Source of the DNA: Nocardiopsis flavescens
Lineage (GTDB): Bacteria; Actinomycetota; Actinomycetes; Streptosporangiales; Streptosporangiaceae
Length of the DNA stretch: 64,000 bases
Reading direction: 5' to 3'
NCBI RefSeq assembly: GCF_900141985.1
Contig: NZ_FQZK01000014.1
Location: forward strand, 105,319 to 169,318
Shown: piece after piece, positions 7,732 through 16,416 of the stretch
Position numbering within the stretch: the stretch's first letter is position 1
Layout of the letters: each line of letters opens with the position of its first letter
The notes under the pieces: generated by a model
What the model was told of the DNA's origin: nothing
Databases searched by the model: none
The model's input: the letters and a program-made list of their open reading frames with translations, nothing else
Made by a program: the position numbers and the translations under genes

Positions 7732-8174
7732 CGGTGCACCGCCGTGCCGGTCCCGCGCGAGCCCTCGGCGGCCCGGTTGCGGACCTGCTCGGCCAGGGGG
7801 TCGATCGAGCGGGCGGAGAAACGGCCGAACGCCCAGGCGAGCACGAAGGTGAGCAGGAACTGCCCTATTCCCATGACCAGGGCGACATTGACGGAATCGA
7901 CGATCTGCACGCTCATGAAATCGCGCGCGTAGGCCGACAACAGCAGATAGGACAGGTAACTCCCGAGGAAGGCGGCGACCAGAAGTCCCGCCTGAATCGC
8001 GAATCTCCTTCGTAGTTTCACGAATCCGGGATCGACGGACACGCGTTCGCAGGCGTGCGCGATATCGGCCTGCGCGCGCCGCCGCTCGGCCGCCGACCTG
8101 CCCTGGGGCGCACGGAGCTCCTCCCCCGGCTCCGGCACCCGCCTTCTGTTGGCGCCCTCCATGTAATCGACCAC
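7728..8174 (-). CDS. DUF485 family membrane protein
   Basis: Read from the GTG at 8174, which has GGGGGAGGG just upstream; an in-frame start at 8279 would add an arginine/proline-rich leader without support. The 148-residue product has a charged N-terminus (about residues 1-55) and two hydrophobic segments (about 63-85 and 99-120), as DUF485 proteins have. It is encoded immediately before and overlaps the symporter. DUF485 members accompany ActP-type symporters in many bacteria and are thought to assist the transporter. Confidence 0.85.
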   Translation of the reverse strand: MVDYMEGANRRRVPEPGEELRAPQGRSAAERRRAQADIAHACERVSVDPGFVKLRRRFAIQAGLLVAAFLGSYLSYLLLSAYARDFMSVQIVDSVNVALVMGIGQFLLTFVLAWAFGRFSARSIDPLAEQVRNRAAEGSRGTGTAVHR

Positions 8175-8669
8175 GGCCCTCCCCCTGAATTCGCCTTTCC
8201 CCGGGAACCGCTCCCCCGCGGTTCCCGGCACCGCCGGGCGCGTGGGCCGCCGCGGGCGTGTGCAGACCCCCGCCCGCAACGCGGCCCCTCCCCCCGCTTT
8301 CCGAGCGGTACGGGCAACACCTTAGCCACGGCCCCCGAGCCGTGTTCACCAAATGCACAAATCGGCTGGTGGAAATCGCCGCCCCCCGTTCCGGGAACGG
8401 TCGGAGAAGAAGGGACGGCCGGTTCGGGCGTGAAATCGCCGTACCGCGCGACCCGGATCACAGGGGCGGCGCGCGGCGGCGAAGGACCTGTTCACCCCGG
8501 TCGCGCCGGAGCCGTCGGGCCGCACCGGTCCCCGGTCTTCGCTAGGCTTCGGGGCGACCCCGAACCCTTGCACGGCGAACCCGGTGAACATCCGGTCGTT
8601 TCGTTCGTACAGGTGTATGATTAAGGGGTCCTGCACTGTTCAACGCGCTACCGAAGGGAAATCCCCGCC
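8175..8669. other. gene-free divergent promoter region
   Basis: 495 bases between the divergent DUF485/symporter operon and the Lsr2-like gene. A strong -10-like TATGAT is at 8616-8621 on the plus strand, about 50 bases before the Lsr2-like start; no matching -35 was found. A weaker -10-like TAAGGT for the operon is the complement of 8319-8324. No further gene is supported. Confidence 0.5.
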
Positions 8670-8933
8670 GTGGTCACCGAGGTCTTCACGCGCAAGTACT
8701 GCGATCCCCACGCCGTCCGCGAGGAGAAGGTCGAGGCGACTGAAGTCGTCCAGTTCGCCTGGGAGGGCACCGTCCGCGAGGTCGACGCCTGCGCCGACTG
8801 CTTCAAGGAGCACGAGGCCCGCTACGAGCCGCTCGTCGACTACTCGCGCCCGGTCAAGAAGCGTCGCGCCACCACCACCAAGAAGGCCGCCGAGGCCTCC
8901 GGCCCCGAGAGCGCCGACGAGAGCGACGAGTAG
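8670..8933 (+). CDS. small Lsr2-like protein with a possible metal site
   Basis: 87 residues from a GTG with GAAGGGA upstream. The core VVQFAWEGTVREVD resembles the beta-hairpin of the Lsr2 dimerisation domain (VxFAxDGxxYEID), and the region ending YEPLVDYSR resembles its PYVxxxR helix. Unlike Lsr2 it has Cys11, His14 (CDPH) and CADC (Cys42, Cys45), which could bind zinc. The C-terminus (KKRR, then Lys/Ala and acidic residues) replaces the AT-hook domain of Lsr2. Nucleoid binding is inference from these features. The -10-like element at 8616-8621 probably drives it. Confidence 0.6.
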   Translation: MVTEVFTRKYCDPHAVREEKVEATEVVQFAWEGTVREVDACADCFKEHEARYEPLVDYSRPVKKRRATTTKKAAEASGPESADESDE

Positions 8934-9043
8934 CACCCGCGCCCGGCCCGGCACCGCCCGCGGCCACCGCGCACCGAGCACTCCCCTCCCCGAGGGACGA
9001 GGGCTCCCGTGCCCCAGGAGACGGCCTCGACGCGTCGAGCACG

Positions 9044-9084
9044 ACGGGGGCCGGCCGACACCCGAGGTGTCGGCCGGCCCCCGT
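9044..9084. terminator. strong hairpin between Lsr2-like gene and hutI
   Basis: A perfect 19-base inverted repeat (9044-9062 with 9066-9084) and a 3-base loop between convergent transcripts. No T-run follows. The remaining gene-free stretch up to hutI (9085-9275) holds nothing else I can support. Confidence 0.8.
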
Positions 9085-9275
9085 TCGGCGTGTAAGGGGC
9101 GGTGGCCGCGCCCGGAACGTGGCACCGTCGCCGGTGCCGGGCCCGGTGCCCCGGCCGCCGCGGGACGACGCTGTCGCCGCGGCGGCGGGACGCGCACCGA
9201 CGTGGTTCCAGGGTGGGGGCCCGACGTTTCCGGCACGTTAGGCGCCGGTTGAGTTCTCCGCCCGCGGCGCCCGGG

Positions 9276-10481
9276 TCAGGGGCGGCCGTGCGCCAGGACG
9301 CCGTCCTTCCACACCGCCGCGACCTGCGGGACCCCCGGCCGGTAGGCGAGGTAGAGGTGGTTGGGCGCGTCCAGCAGCACCAGGTCGGCGCGGGCCCCCG
9401 GGGACAGCCGCCCCACGTCGGTGCGGCGCAGCGCCAGCGCCCCGCCGGCGGTGGCCGCCCACACCGCCTCGTCCGGGGTCATCCCCATGTCGCGCACCGC
9501 GACCGCGATGCAGAACGCCAGGCTCGACGTGAAGCACGACCCCGGGTTGCAGTCGCTGGCCAGCGCCACCAGGGCGCCCGCGTCGATGAGCGCCCGCGCG
9601 TCCGGGTAGCTCTGCCGGGTGGAGAAGTCCACCCCCGGCAGCAGCGTCGCCACCGTCGGCTCGGGGCGCCCGGCGGCCTGCGCCAGGGCGTCGACGTCCT
9701 CGGCCGACAGGTAGGTGCAGTGGTCCACCGACGCCGCGCCCACCTCCACGGCCAGCCGCACCCCCGGCCCCTCGCCCAGCTGGTTGCCGTGCACACGGGG
9801 CAGCAGCCCGCGCCGCACACCGGCCTCCAGCACCCGGCGCGAGGCCTGCTCGTCGAACGCCCCGCGCTCGCAGAACACGTCGATCCACCGCGCGTGCGGG
9901 GCGCACGCGTCCAGCATCGGCCCGGTGACCAGGTCCACGTACCCCTGCGGGTCGTCGGCGTACTCGGGGGCCACCACGTGCGCCCCCAGGAAGGTGACCT
10001 CGTCGGTCACCCGTCCCGCCACCTCCAGGGAGCGCGCCTCGTCGGCGACGGTCAGCCCGTAGCCGGACTTGACCTCCAGGGTGGTCGTGCCCTGGGCGCG
10101 CGCCTCCGCGGCGAGCCCGCGCGCCCGCGCCAGCAGGTCGGCGTCCGAGGCCGCCCGGGTGGCCGCCACGGTGGTGCGGATGCCCCCCGCGGAGTAGGGG
10201 GTGCCGCTCATCCGGGCGGCGAACTCGCGGCTGCGGTCCCCCGCGAAGACGATGTGGGAGTGGGAGTCCACGAACCCGGGGATGACGCACCGCCCGGCGG
10301 CGTCCACCCGGGCGTCGGCGGCCGGGGCCCTGCCCCGGGGCCCCGCCCAGGCGACCTCTCCCCCCTCGACCACCAGGGCGGCGTCCTCGACGGCGCCGAC
10401 CCTGCCCTCCCCCAGCGCGGGGTCGTTGGTGACCAGGGTGGCGATGTCGTCGATGAGGATGCTCACGGGCACGTCGCTCAC
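9276..10481 (-). CDS. hutI: imidazolonepropionase
   Basis: 401 residues; hydrolyses 4-imidazolone-5-propionate to N-formimino-L-glutamate, the third step of histidine degradation, in the cytosol. Metal and substrate motifs of the amidohydrolase fold are present: DSHSHIVFAGDR, HGNQLGEG, VDHCTYL and SDCNPGSC. The GTG at 10481 shares four bases (GTGA) with the hutF stop, and the gene is last in the hut operon. Length fits the family (about 400). Confidence 0.95.
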   Translation of the reverse strand: MSDVPVSILIDDIATLVTNDPALGEGRVGAVEDAALVVEGGEVAWAGPRGRAPAADARVDAAGRCVIPGFVDSHSHIVFAGDRSREFAARMSGTPYSAGGIRTTVAATRAASDADLLARARGLAAEARAQGTTTLEVKSGYGLTVADEARSLEVAGRVTDEVTFLGAHVVAPEYADDPQGYVDLVTGPMLDACAPHARWIDVFCERGAFDEQASRRVLEAGVRRGLLPRVHGNQLGEGPGVRLAVEVGAASVDHCTYLSAEDVDALAQAAGRPEPTVATLLPGVDFSTRQSYPDARALIDAGALVALASDCNPGSCFTSSLAFCIAVAVRDMGMTPDEAVWAATAGGALALRRTDVGRLSPGARADLVLLDAPNHLYLAYRPGVPQVAAVWKDGVLAHGRP

Positions 10482-11830
10482 TTGAGGATCTCCTTGATCT
10501 CCGTGTCGAGGTCGCGGGCGAGGTCGGGCATGCGGGTGTGGACGCCGTCGCGGACGGTCCAGCGGCCGTCGGCCATCACGTGGCGCACGTCGCCGGCGTC
10601 GGCGCCGAACACCACCGCGTCCGTCCCGCGCGCCGGGTCCGCCCCGGCCAGCCGCACCCCCTCCAGGGGCACGTTGACCAGGTCGGCGCGGGCACCGGGG
10701 GCGAATCTCCCGGCGTCGTCCCAGCCCAGGGAGCCGTGGGCGGTGGCGGCGCGCAGCAGGTCGCCCGCGCCCAGCGTCCCCCGGCGGTGGGTGCGCAGCC
10801 GCTCGTGCAGCTCCACCGCGCGCGCCTCCTCGAACATGTCGATGCGGGCGTGCTGGTCGCTGCCCAGGCTCAGCCTGCGCGCGTCCAGGTCGCCGGTGCG
10901 GGGCAGGCCGTCGGCCAGGTCGCGCTCGGTGGTGGGGCACAGGCACACGGTCGAGCGGGTGCCGCGGACGGCGGCGACGTCGCCGTCGGTGAGGTGGGTG
11001 GCGTGCACGAGGCTGGTGCGCTCCCCCAGCAGCCCGGCGTCGGCGAGCACCGCGGTGGGGGTGCGCCCGTGCGCGGCCAGGCACACGGCGTTCTCGTCCG
11101 GCTGCTCCGACAGGTGGGCGTGCACCGGCCCGCCGATCCCCGCGGCGGCGGCCGCCACCTCGGCCAGCGCCCACGGCGGGACCGCGCGCACCGAGTGGGC
11201 GGCCGTGCCCAGCAGCGCGTGTCCGGGCAGCGGGCCGAACGCGCGGACCCGCTCGGCCCACCCGGCGGCGTCGCCGTCGCCGAACCGCCGCTGGGGTCCG
11301 GCCAGCGGCCGGTAGGACCCGTCCGGGTCCAGGCCGCCCGCCAGGTAGCACACGTCAAGCAGGGTCAGCCGGACCCCGGCGTCGGCGGCGGCGGCCACCA
11401 GCGCCCGGCCCATCTCGTTGGGGTCGGCGTAGCGGGCCCCGCCGGGGGCGTGGTGCAGGTAGTGGAACTCGCCCACGCACGTCACCCCGGCCAGGGCCAT
11501 CTCCGCGTAGACCGCCCGGGCCAGGCGCAGGTAGGAGCCCGGGTCCAGCCGGTCGGCCACCCGGTACATCACCTCGCGCCAGGTCCAGAACGAGCCGCCG
11601 TCGGCGTGCGTGCGCCCGCGCAGCGCACGGTGGAAGGCGTGCGAGTGCGCGTCGGCCAGGCCCGGCAGGGTCACCCCGGCCAGGACCTCGGCGTCGGCGG
11701 GCGCCGCCACCCCGGCCGCCACCGAGGAGAACCGGCCGTCAGCGACCTCCAGCAGCACCCCGGGCTCGGGGGCGCCGTCGGCGGAGCCGGTCCAGGCCCA
11801 CTCGCACCACAGGCGGACGGGGGCGCTCAT
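10478..11830 (-). CDS. hutF: formimidoylglutamate deiminase
   Basis: 450 residues. Converts N-formimino-L-glutamate to N-formyl-L-glutamate plus ammonia, the first half of the two-step route that replaces direct hydrolysis to formamide. Amidohydrolase metal motifs DAHSHAFHRALRGR, HAHLSEQ, HATHL and GSDQHAR are in order. The ATG at 11830 overlaps the preceding M20 gene stop (ATGA). The order HutF then HutI is coupled by another 4-base overlap. Confidence 0.93.
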   Translation of the reverse strand: MSAPVRLWCEWAWTGSADGAPEPGVLLEVADGRFSSVAAGVAAPADAEVLAGVTLPGLADAHSHAFHRALRGRTHADGGSFWTWREVMYRVADRLDPGSYLRLARAVYAEMALAGVTCVGEFHYLHHAPGGARYADPNEMGRALVAAAADAGVRLTLLDVCYLAGGLDPDGSYRPLAGPQRRFGDGDAAGWAERVRAFGPLPGHALLGTAAHSVRAVPPWALAEVAAAAAGIGGPVHAHLSEQPDENAVCLAAHGRTPTAVLADAGLLGERTSLVHATHLTDGDVAAVRGTRSTVCLCPTTERDLADGLPRTGDLDARRLSLGSDQHARIDMFEEARAVELHERLRTHRRGTLGAGDLLRAATAHGSLGWDDAGRFAPGARADLVNVPLEGVRLAGADPARGTDAVVFGADAGDVRHVMADGRWTVRDGVHTRMPDLARDLDTEIKEILK

Positions 11831-13077
11831 CGGACCGCCTCCCCGGTGAGCAGGTCGGACAGGACGTCGGCCAGGGCGTCCACCCCGGCGTGGCAGTCGT
11901 CCGGGCGGGCCCACTCGTGCGGGGAGTGCGACACCCCGGTGGGGTTGCGCACGTAGAGCATCGCGGTGGGCACGTGCGCGGCCAGCACCCCGGCGTCGTG
12001 GCCGGCGCCGGTGGGCAGCACCGGAACGGCCGGCCCGCCCCGGGCGACCACCGCGCCGAGCCGGTCGCGCAGGCCCTCGGCGAACGTCACCAGCGGGGTG
12101 CGGGACTCGGCGCTCACCGCCACCCCCACCCCGTGCTCGCGGGCGGCCCGCTCGGCGGCGTCGCGCACCCCCGCCACCACCGCCTCCAGCGCGGCCTCGT
12201 CGGCGGCGCGTGCGTCCAGCCAGGCGTTGACCAGCGAAGGGATCGCGTTGGTGCCGTTGGGGGCGATCCGGGCCTTGGCGACGGTCGCGCGGGCGCCGTG
12301 CTCGGCGGCCATCGCGCGGGCGGCCAGGATGGTGTGCGCGAAGGGCGGCATGGGGTCGCCGCGGTCCTCCAGGCGGGTGGTCCCGGCGTGGTCGGCGCGG
12401 CCGGTGAAGTCCAGCCGCCACCGGCCGTGCGGCCAGATGGAGGAGCCCACCCCCACCGCGTGCGGGGTGTCCTCCAGGGCCCGGCCCTGCTCCACGTGCA
12501 GCTCCACGAAGACGTCGAGCAGCCCCAGGGTCCCGGGGTCGGCGCCGATGCCCGCCGGGTCCAGACCGGCACGCTCCATCGCCGCCGCCCAGGTGGTCCC
12601 GTCGGCGTCGGCCAGCCCCCGGGCCCGCTCCGGGGAGATCTCCCCGGTGCTCAGCCGGCTGCCCAGGCAGGGGACGCCGAACCGGCCGCCCTCCTCCTCG
12701 ACGAACACCACCACGGCCAGCGGCCGCGCCGGGCGCACCCCGCGCCGGCGCAGCTCGTCCACCGCCGCCAGCGCGCTCACCACCCCCAGCGGCCCGTCGA
12801 ACGCCCCGCCCGAGGGCACCGAGTCCAGGTGGGAGCCGGTGGCCACGGCGCCCCGTCCCGGGGCGCCCCACCAGGCCCACAGGTTGCCGTTGCAGTCGGT
12901 CCGCACGTCCAGCCCGCGCGCCTTCGCCTCCTGGACGAACCAGGCCCGGGCGTCGGTGTCGGCGCCCGCCCAGCTGAACCGGCGGTATCCGCCGTCGTCG
13001 TCCCGGCCCACGGGGGCCAGGTCCGCCCACATCCGATCGAACGCCCCCGGGTCGGGGGCGGTGCCGTTCTGCGCCAC
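11827..13077 (-). CDS. M20 amidohydrolase (allantoate/N-carbamoyl amino acid type), likely N-formylglutamate deformylase
   Basis: 416 residues from a GTG seven bases after the hutU stop, with GGAG about 10 bases upstream. M20-family binuclear metal motifs are present: GSHLDSVPSGGAFDGPLG, VEEEGGRFG, HVEQG and the terminal GAGHDAG. Homologues are usually named allantoate amidohydrolase or N-carbamoyl-L-amino-acid hydrolase. Sitting between hutU and hutF, and with no HutG-type formylglutamate hydrolase in the operon, it is best placed to cut N-formyl-L-glutamate to glutamate and formate. That role is inference from context. Confidence 0.85.
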   Translation of the reverse strand: MAQNGTAPDPGAFDRMWADLAPVGRDDDGGYRRFSWAGADTDARAWFVQEAKARGLDVRTDCNGNLWAWWGAPGRGAVATGSHLDSVPSGGAFDGPLGVVSALAAVDELRRRGVRPARPLAVVVFVEEEGGRFGVPCLGSRLSTGEISPERARGLADADGTTWAAAMERAGLDPAGIGADPGTLGLLDVFVELHVEQGRALEDTPHAVGVGSSIWPHGRWRLDFTGRADHAGTTRLEDRGDPMPPFAHTILAARAMAAEHGARATVAKARIAPNGTNAIPSLVNAWLDARAADEAALEAVVAGVRDAAERAAREHGVGVAVSAESRTPLVTFAEGLRDRLGAVVARGGPAVPVLPTGAGHDAGVLAAHVPTAMLYVRNPTGVSHSPHEWARPDDCHAGVDALADVLSDLLTGEAVR

Positions 13078-13084
13078 CGGGAAC

Positions 13085-14743
13085 CTACTCCCCCTCGCGC
13101 ATGGGAACGCGGATGCCGTGGGCCCGGGCGACCCGGTCCGCCTCCTCGTACCCGGCGTCCACATGGCGGATGACGCCCATGGCCGGGTCGTTGGTGAGCA
13201 CCCGCTCCAGCTTGGCGGCGGCGAGGTCGGTGCCGTCCGCGACGCTGACCTGGCCGGCGTGCAGGGACCGGCCCATGCCCACGCCCCCGCCGTGGTGGAT
13301 GGACACCCAGGAGGCGCCCGAGGAGGTGTTGACCAGCGCGTTCAGCAGCGGCCAGTCGGCGATGGCGTCCGACCCGTCCTTCATGCCCTCGGTCTCCCGG
13401 TAGGGGGAGGCCACCGACCCGGTGTCCAGGTGGTCGCGGCCGATGGCCAGCGGCGCGGAGACCTCCCCGGCCGCCACCAGCTCGTTGAACCGCTGCCCGG
13501 CCGCGGCCCGCTCGCCCTGGCCCAGCCAGCAGATGCGGGCGGGCAGGCCCTGGAACGCGACCCGCTCCCCGGCCATCCGGATCCACCGGGCCAGGTGCTC
13601 GTTCTCGGGGAACAGGTCCAGGACCGCCCGGTCGGTGCGGGCGATGTCGGCGGGGTCGCCCGACAGCGCCGCCCACCGGAACGGGCCCCGGCCCTCGCAG
13701 AACAGCGGCCGGATGTAGGCGGGCACGAACCCGGGGAAGTCGAACGCCCGGGTGAACCCGCCGCTGCGGGCCTCGTCGCGGATGGAGTTGCCGTAGTCGA
13801 ACACCTCCGCGCCCGCGTCCATGAACCCGACCATCGCCTCGACGTGCGCGGCCATCGACGCGCGGGCCCGCTTGGTGAACTCCTCGGGCCCGGCGGCGGC
13901 CAGGGCCCTCCAGTCCTCGAAGGCGACCCCGGCCGGCAGGTAGGCCAGCGGGTCGTGGGCGGAGGTCTGGTCGGTGACGATGTCGACGGGCGCCCCGCGC
14001 GAGAGCAGCTCGGGGAACACCTCGGCGGCGTTGCCCAGGACGCCGATGGACAGCGGCCGGCGCGCGTCGCGGGCCGCCGCCGCCAGCTCCAGGGCGTGGT
14101 CCAGGCCGTCGGCGCGCACGTCCAGGTAGCGGTGCTCGATACGGCGGTCGATGCGGCTGGAGTCGCACTCCACCACGATCGCCACTCCGTCGTTCATGGT
14201 GACCGCGAGCGGCTGGGCGCCGCCCATGCCGCCCAGTCCCGCGGTCAGGGTGACGGTGCCGGCCAGGGTGCCGCCGAAGCGCTTGGCCGCCACCGCGGCG
14301 AACGTCTCGTAGGTGCCCTGGAGGATGCCCTGGGTGCCGATGTAGATCCACGAACCGGCGGTCATCTGCCCGTACATGGTCAGGCCCTGGGCCTCCAGGC
14401 GGCGGAACTCGGGCCAGTTCGCCCAGTCGCCCACCAGGTTGGAGTTGGCGATGAGGACGCGGGGCGCCCACTCGTGTGTGCGCATGATGCCGACCGGGCG
14501 GCCGGACTGCACCAACAGGGTCTCGTCGCCCTCCAGGTCGCGCAGGGAGGCGGTGATGCGGTCGAAGCTGCGCCAGTCGCGGGCGGCCTTGCCGGTGCCG
14601 CCGTAGACGACCAGCTCGTCGGGGTGCTCGGCGACCTCGGGGTCCAGGTTGTTGTGGAACATGCGCAGGGCGGCCTCCTGCTGCCAGCCCTTGGCCGACA
14701 GGGTGGTGCCGCGGGCTGCGCGGACGGTGCGCGGGGTGCTCAT
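13085..14743 (-). CDS. hutU: urocanate hydratase
   Basis: 552 residues, the normal length. Catalyses NAD+-dependent hydration of urocanate to imidazolonepropionate. Family features include YGGTGKAARDW near the N-terminus and the NAD-binding stretch GLGGMGGAQPLAVT, plus ISIHHGGGVGMG-like VSIHHGGGVGMGRS near the C-terminus. It follows hutH by 21 bases and precedes the M20 gene by 7, so it is part of one operon. Confidence 0.97.
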   Translation of the reverse strand: MSTPRTVRAARGTTLSAKGWQQEAALRMFHNNLDPEVAEHPDELVVYGGTGKAARDWRSFDRITASLRDLEGDETLLVQSGRPVGIMRTHEWAPRVLIANSNLVGDWANWPEFRRLEAQGLTMYGQMTAGSWIYIGTQGILQGTYETFAAVAAKRFGGTLAGTVTLTAGLGGMGGAQPLAVTMNDGVAIVVECDSSRIDRRIEHRYLDVRADGLDHALELAAAARDARRPLSIGVLGNAAEVFPELLSRGAPVDIVTDQTSAHDPLAYLPAGVAFEDWRALAAAGPEEFTKRARASMAAHVEAMVGFMDAGAEVFDYGNSIRDEARSGGFTRAFDFPGFVPAYIRPLFCEGRGPFRWAALSGDPADIARTDRAVLDLFPENEHLARWIRMAGERVAFQGLPARICWLGQGERAAAGQRFNELVAAGEVSAPLAIGRDHLDTGSVASPYRETEGMKDGSDAIADWPLLNALVNTSSGASWVSIHHGGGVGMGRSLHAGQVSVADGTDLAAAKLERVLTNDPAMGVIRHVDAGYEEADRVARAHGIRVPMREGE

Positions 14744-14764
14744 GGTCGGTGCCCTCCTGGGGTC

Positions 14765-16312
14765 TCAGTGCAGCGGGGTGACGGAAGCGGCGGAGTCGAG
14801 GACCGATCCGTCCGCGATGAGGCCCTGGACCAGGGCGATCTCGGGGGCCAGGTAGCGGTCGGGGCCGGGGCCGGGGACGTGCTCGCGCAGGGTGCGCACC
14901 ACGGCGCCGGTGGCCGGGCCGGGCTCCAGCGGCGAGCGCAGGTCCAGGGCGCGTGCGGCGGTCAGGAGTTCCACGGCGAGCACGGCGGTCAGGCCGTCGA
15001 CGGCGCGGCGCAGCTTGCGGGCGGCCGACCAGCCCATGGACACGTGGTCCTCCTGCATGGCCGAGCTCGGGATGGAGTCGACGCTGGCGGGCACCGCCAG
15101 GCGCTTGAGCTCGGAGACGACGGCGGCCTGGGTGTACTGGGCGATCATGTGCCCGGAGTCGACGCCGGGGTCGTCGGCCAGGAACGCGGGCAGCCCGTGC
15201 GAGCGCGACACGTCGAGCATGCGGTCGGTGCGCCGCTCGGCGATGGAGGCCACGTCGGCGACGGCGATGGCCAGGAAGTCCAGCACGTACGCCACCGGGG
15301 CGCCGTGGAAGTTGCCGTTGGACTCCACCCGGCCGTCGTCGAGCACCACCGGGTTGTCGATGACGCTGTCCAGTTCGCGTTCGGCGACGGTCAGCGCGTG
15401 GGAGAGGGTGTCGCGGGCGGCCCCGGCGACCTGGGGGGCGCAGCGCAGGGAGTAGGCGTCCTGGACGCGGTTGCAGTCGGGGCCCCGGTGGGAGGCGACG
15501 ATGGGCGAGTCGGCGAGCAGGGCGCGCAGGTTGGCGGCGGAGGCGGCCTGCCCGGGGTGGGGGCGCATCCGCTGGAGGTCCTCGGCGAAGACCCGGTCGG
15601 TGCCCAGCAGGGCCTCCACGCTCATGGCGGCGGTGATGTCGGCGACCTTGAGCAGCCGGTCCAGGTCCATGCAGGCCAGGGCCAGCATGCCGAGCATGCC
15701 GTCGGTGCCGTTGATGAGCGCCAGGCCCTCCTTGGCGCCCAGTTCCACGGGCGCGATGCCCGCCGCGCGCAGGGCGGCGGAGGCGGAGACGAGCGCGCCG
15801 CCGGCGTCGCGCACCTCGCCCTCGCCCATCAGGGCCAGCGCGACGTGGGACAGCGGGGCCAGGTCTCCGGAGCAGCCCAGGCTGCCGTACTCGTACACGA
15901 GGGGGGTGATCCCGGCGTTGAGGAGGGCGGCCAGGGTCTCGACGGTGGCGACCTCCACCCCGGTGTTGCCCGAGGCCAGGGTGCGCAGGCGCAGCAGCAT
16001 CAGCGCGCGCACCACCTCGCGCTCCACCTCGGGCCCGGTGCCCGCGGCGTGCGAGCGGATGAGCGAGCGCTGGAGGCGGGCCCGCAGGTCGGGGGCGATG
16101 TGGCGGGTGGCCAGGGCGCCGAACCCGGTGCTGACACCGTAGGCGGGGACCTCGCCGCGGGCCAGGGTCTCGACCCGCTCGCGGCCGTGCCGGACGGCCT
16201 TGCGGGTCTCCTCGGTGAGGGTGACGCGGGCGCCGTGGCGGGCGACCGCCAGGACCTCCGCCGGGGTGAGGGGGGCGCCGCCGACGGCGACGGGAGCTGC
16301 TGCTGTGGACAT
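14765..16312 (-). CDS. hutH: histidine ammonia-lyase
   Basis: 515 residues from the ATG at 16312; in-frame starts further upstream lack better signals. Removes ammonia from histidine to give urocanate, the committed step. The MIO prosthetic-group triad reads Cys-Ser-Gly (GCSGDLAPL, about residues 147-149) instead of the usual Ala-Ser-Gly; from memory some actinobacterial histidases share this. Downstream motifs such as DNPVV support activity. First gene of the hut operon, divergent from the IclR regulator. Confidence 0.95.
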   Translation of the reverse strand: MSTAAAPVAVGGAPLTPAEVLAVARHGARVTLTEETRKAVRHGRERVETLARGEVPAYGVSTGFGALATRHIAPDLRARLQRSLIRSHAAGTGPEVEREVVRALMLLRLRTLASGNTGVEVATVETLAALLNAGITPLVYEYGSLGCSGDLAPLSHVALALMGEGEVRDAGGALVSASAALRAAGIAPVELGAKEGLALINGTDGMLGMLALACMDLDRLLKVADITAAMSVEALLGTDRVFAEDLQRMRPHPGQAASAANLRALLADSPIVASHRGPDCNRVQDAYSLRCAPQVAGAARDTLSHALTVAERELDSVIDNPVVLDDGRVESNGNFHGAPVAYVLDFLAIAVADVASIAERRTDRMLDVSRSHGLPAFLADDPGVDSGHMIAQYTQAAVVSELKRLAVPASVDSIPSSAMQEDHVSMGWSAARKLRRAVDGLTAVLAVELLTAARALDLRSPLEPGPATGAVVRTLREHVPGPGPDRYLAPEIALVQGLIADGSVLDSAASVTPLH

Positions 16313-16367
16313 GACCCCCATTCGACACCGCCGACCGCCCCGGCCCACAGGCCCGACACGGCCCTTG

Positions 16368-16385
16368 TGTCTGACATACCGGACA
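16368..16385. promoter_or_regulatory. imperfect palindrome, candidate IclR operator
   Basis: TGTCTGACATACCGGACA is an imperfect 18-base palindrome (12 of 18 positions symmetric) in the 104-base gap between hutH and the divergent iclR-type gene. Its position fits control of both transcripts. Which regulator binds is inference. Confidence 0.45.
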
Positions 16386-16416
16386 TCCCTCGCCGGCCCC
16401 GTGGGAGACTGGGGAC

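Noticed and set aside
8319..8360. CRP-like site before the symporter operon
   Set aside because: The two halves (TTGTGCA and GTGAACA) are not complementary enough to support a palindromic site.
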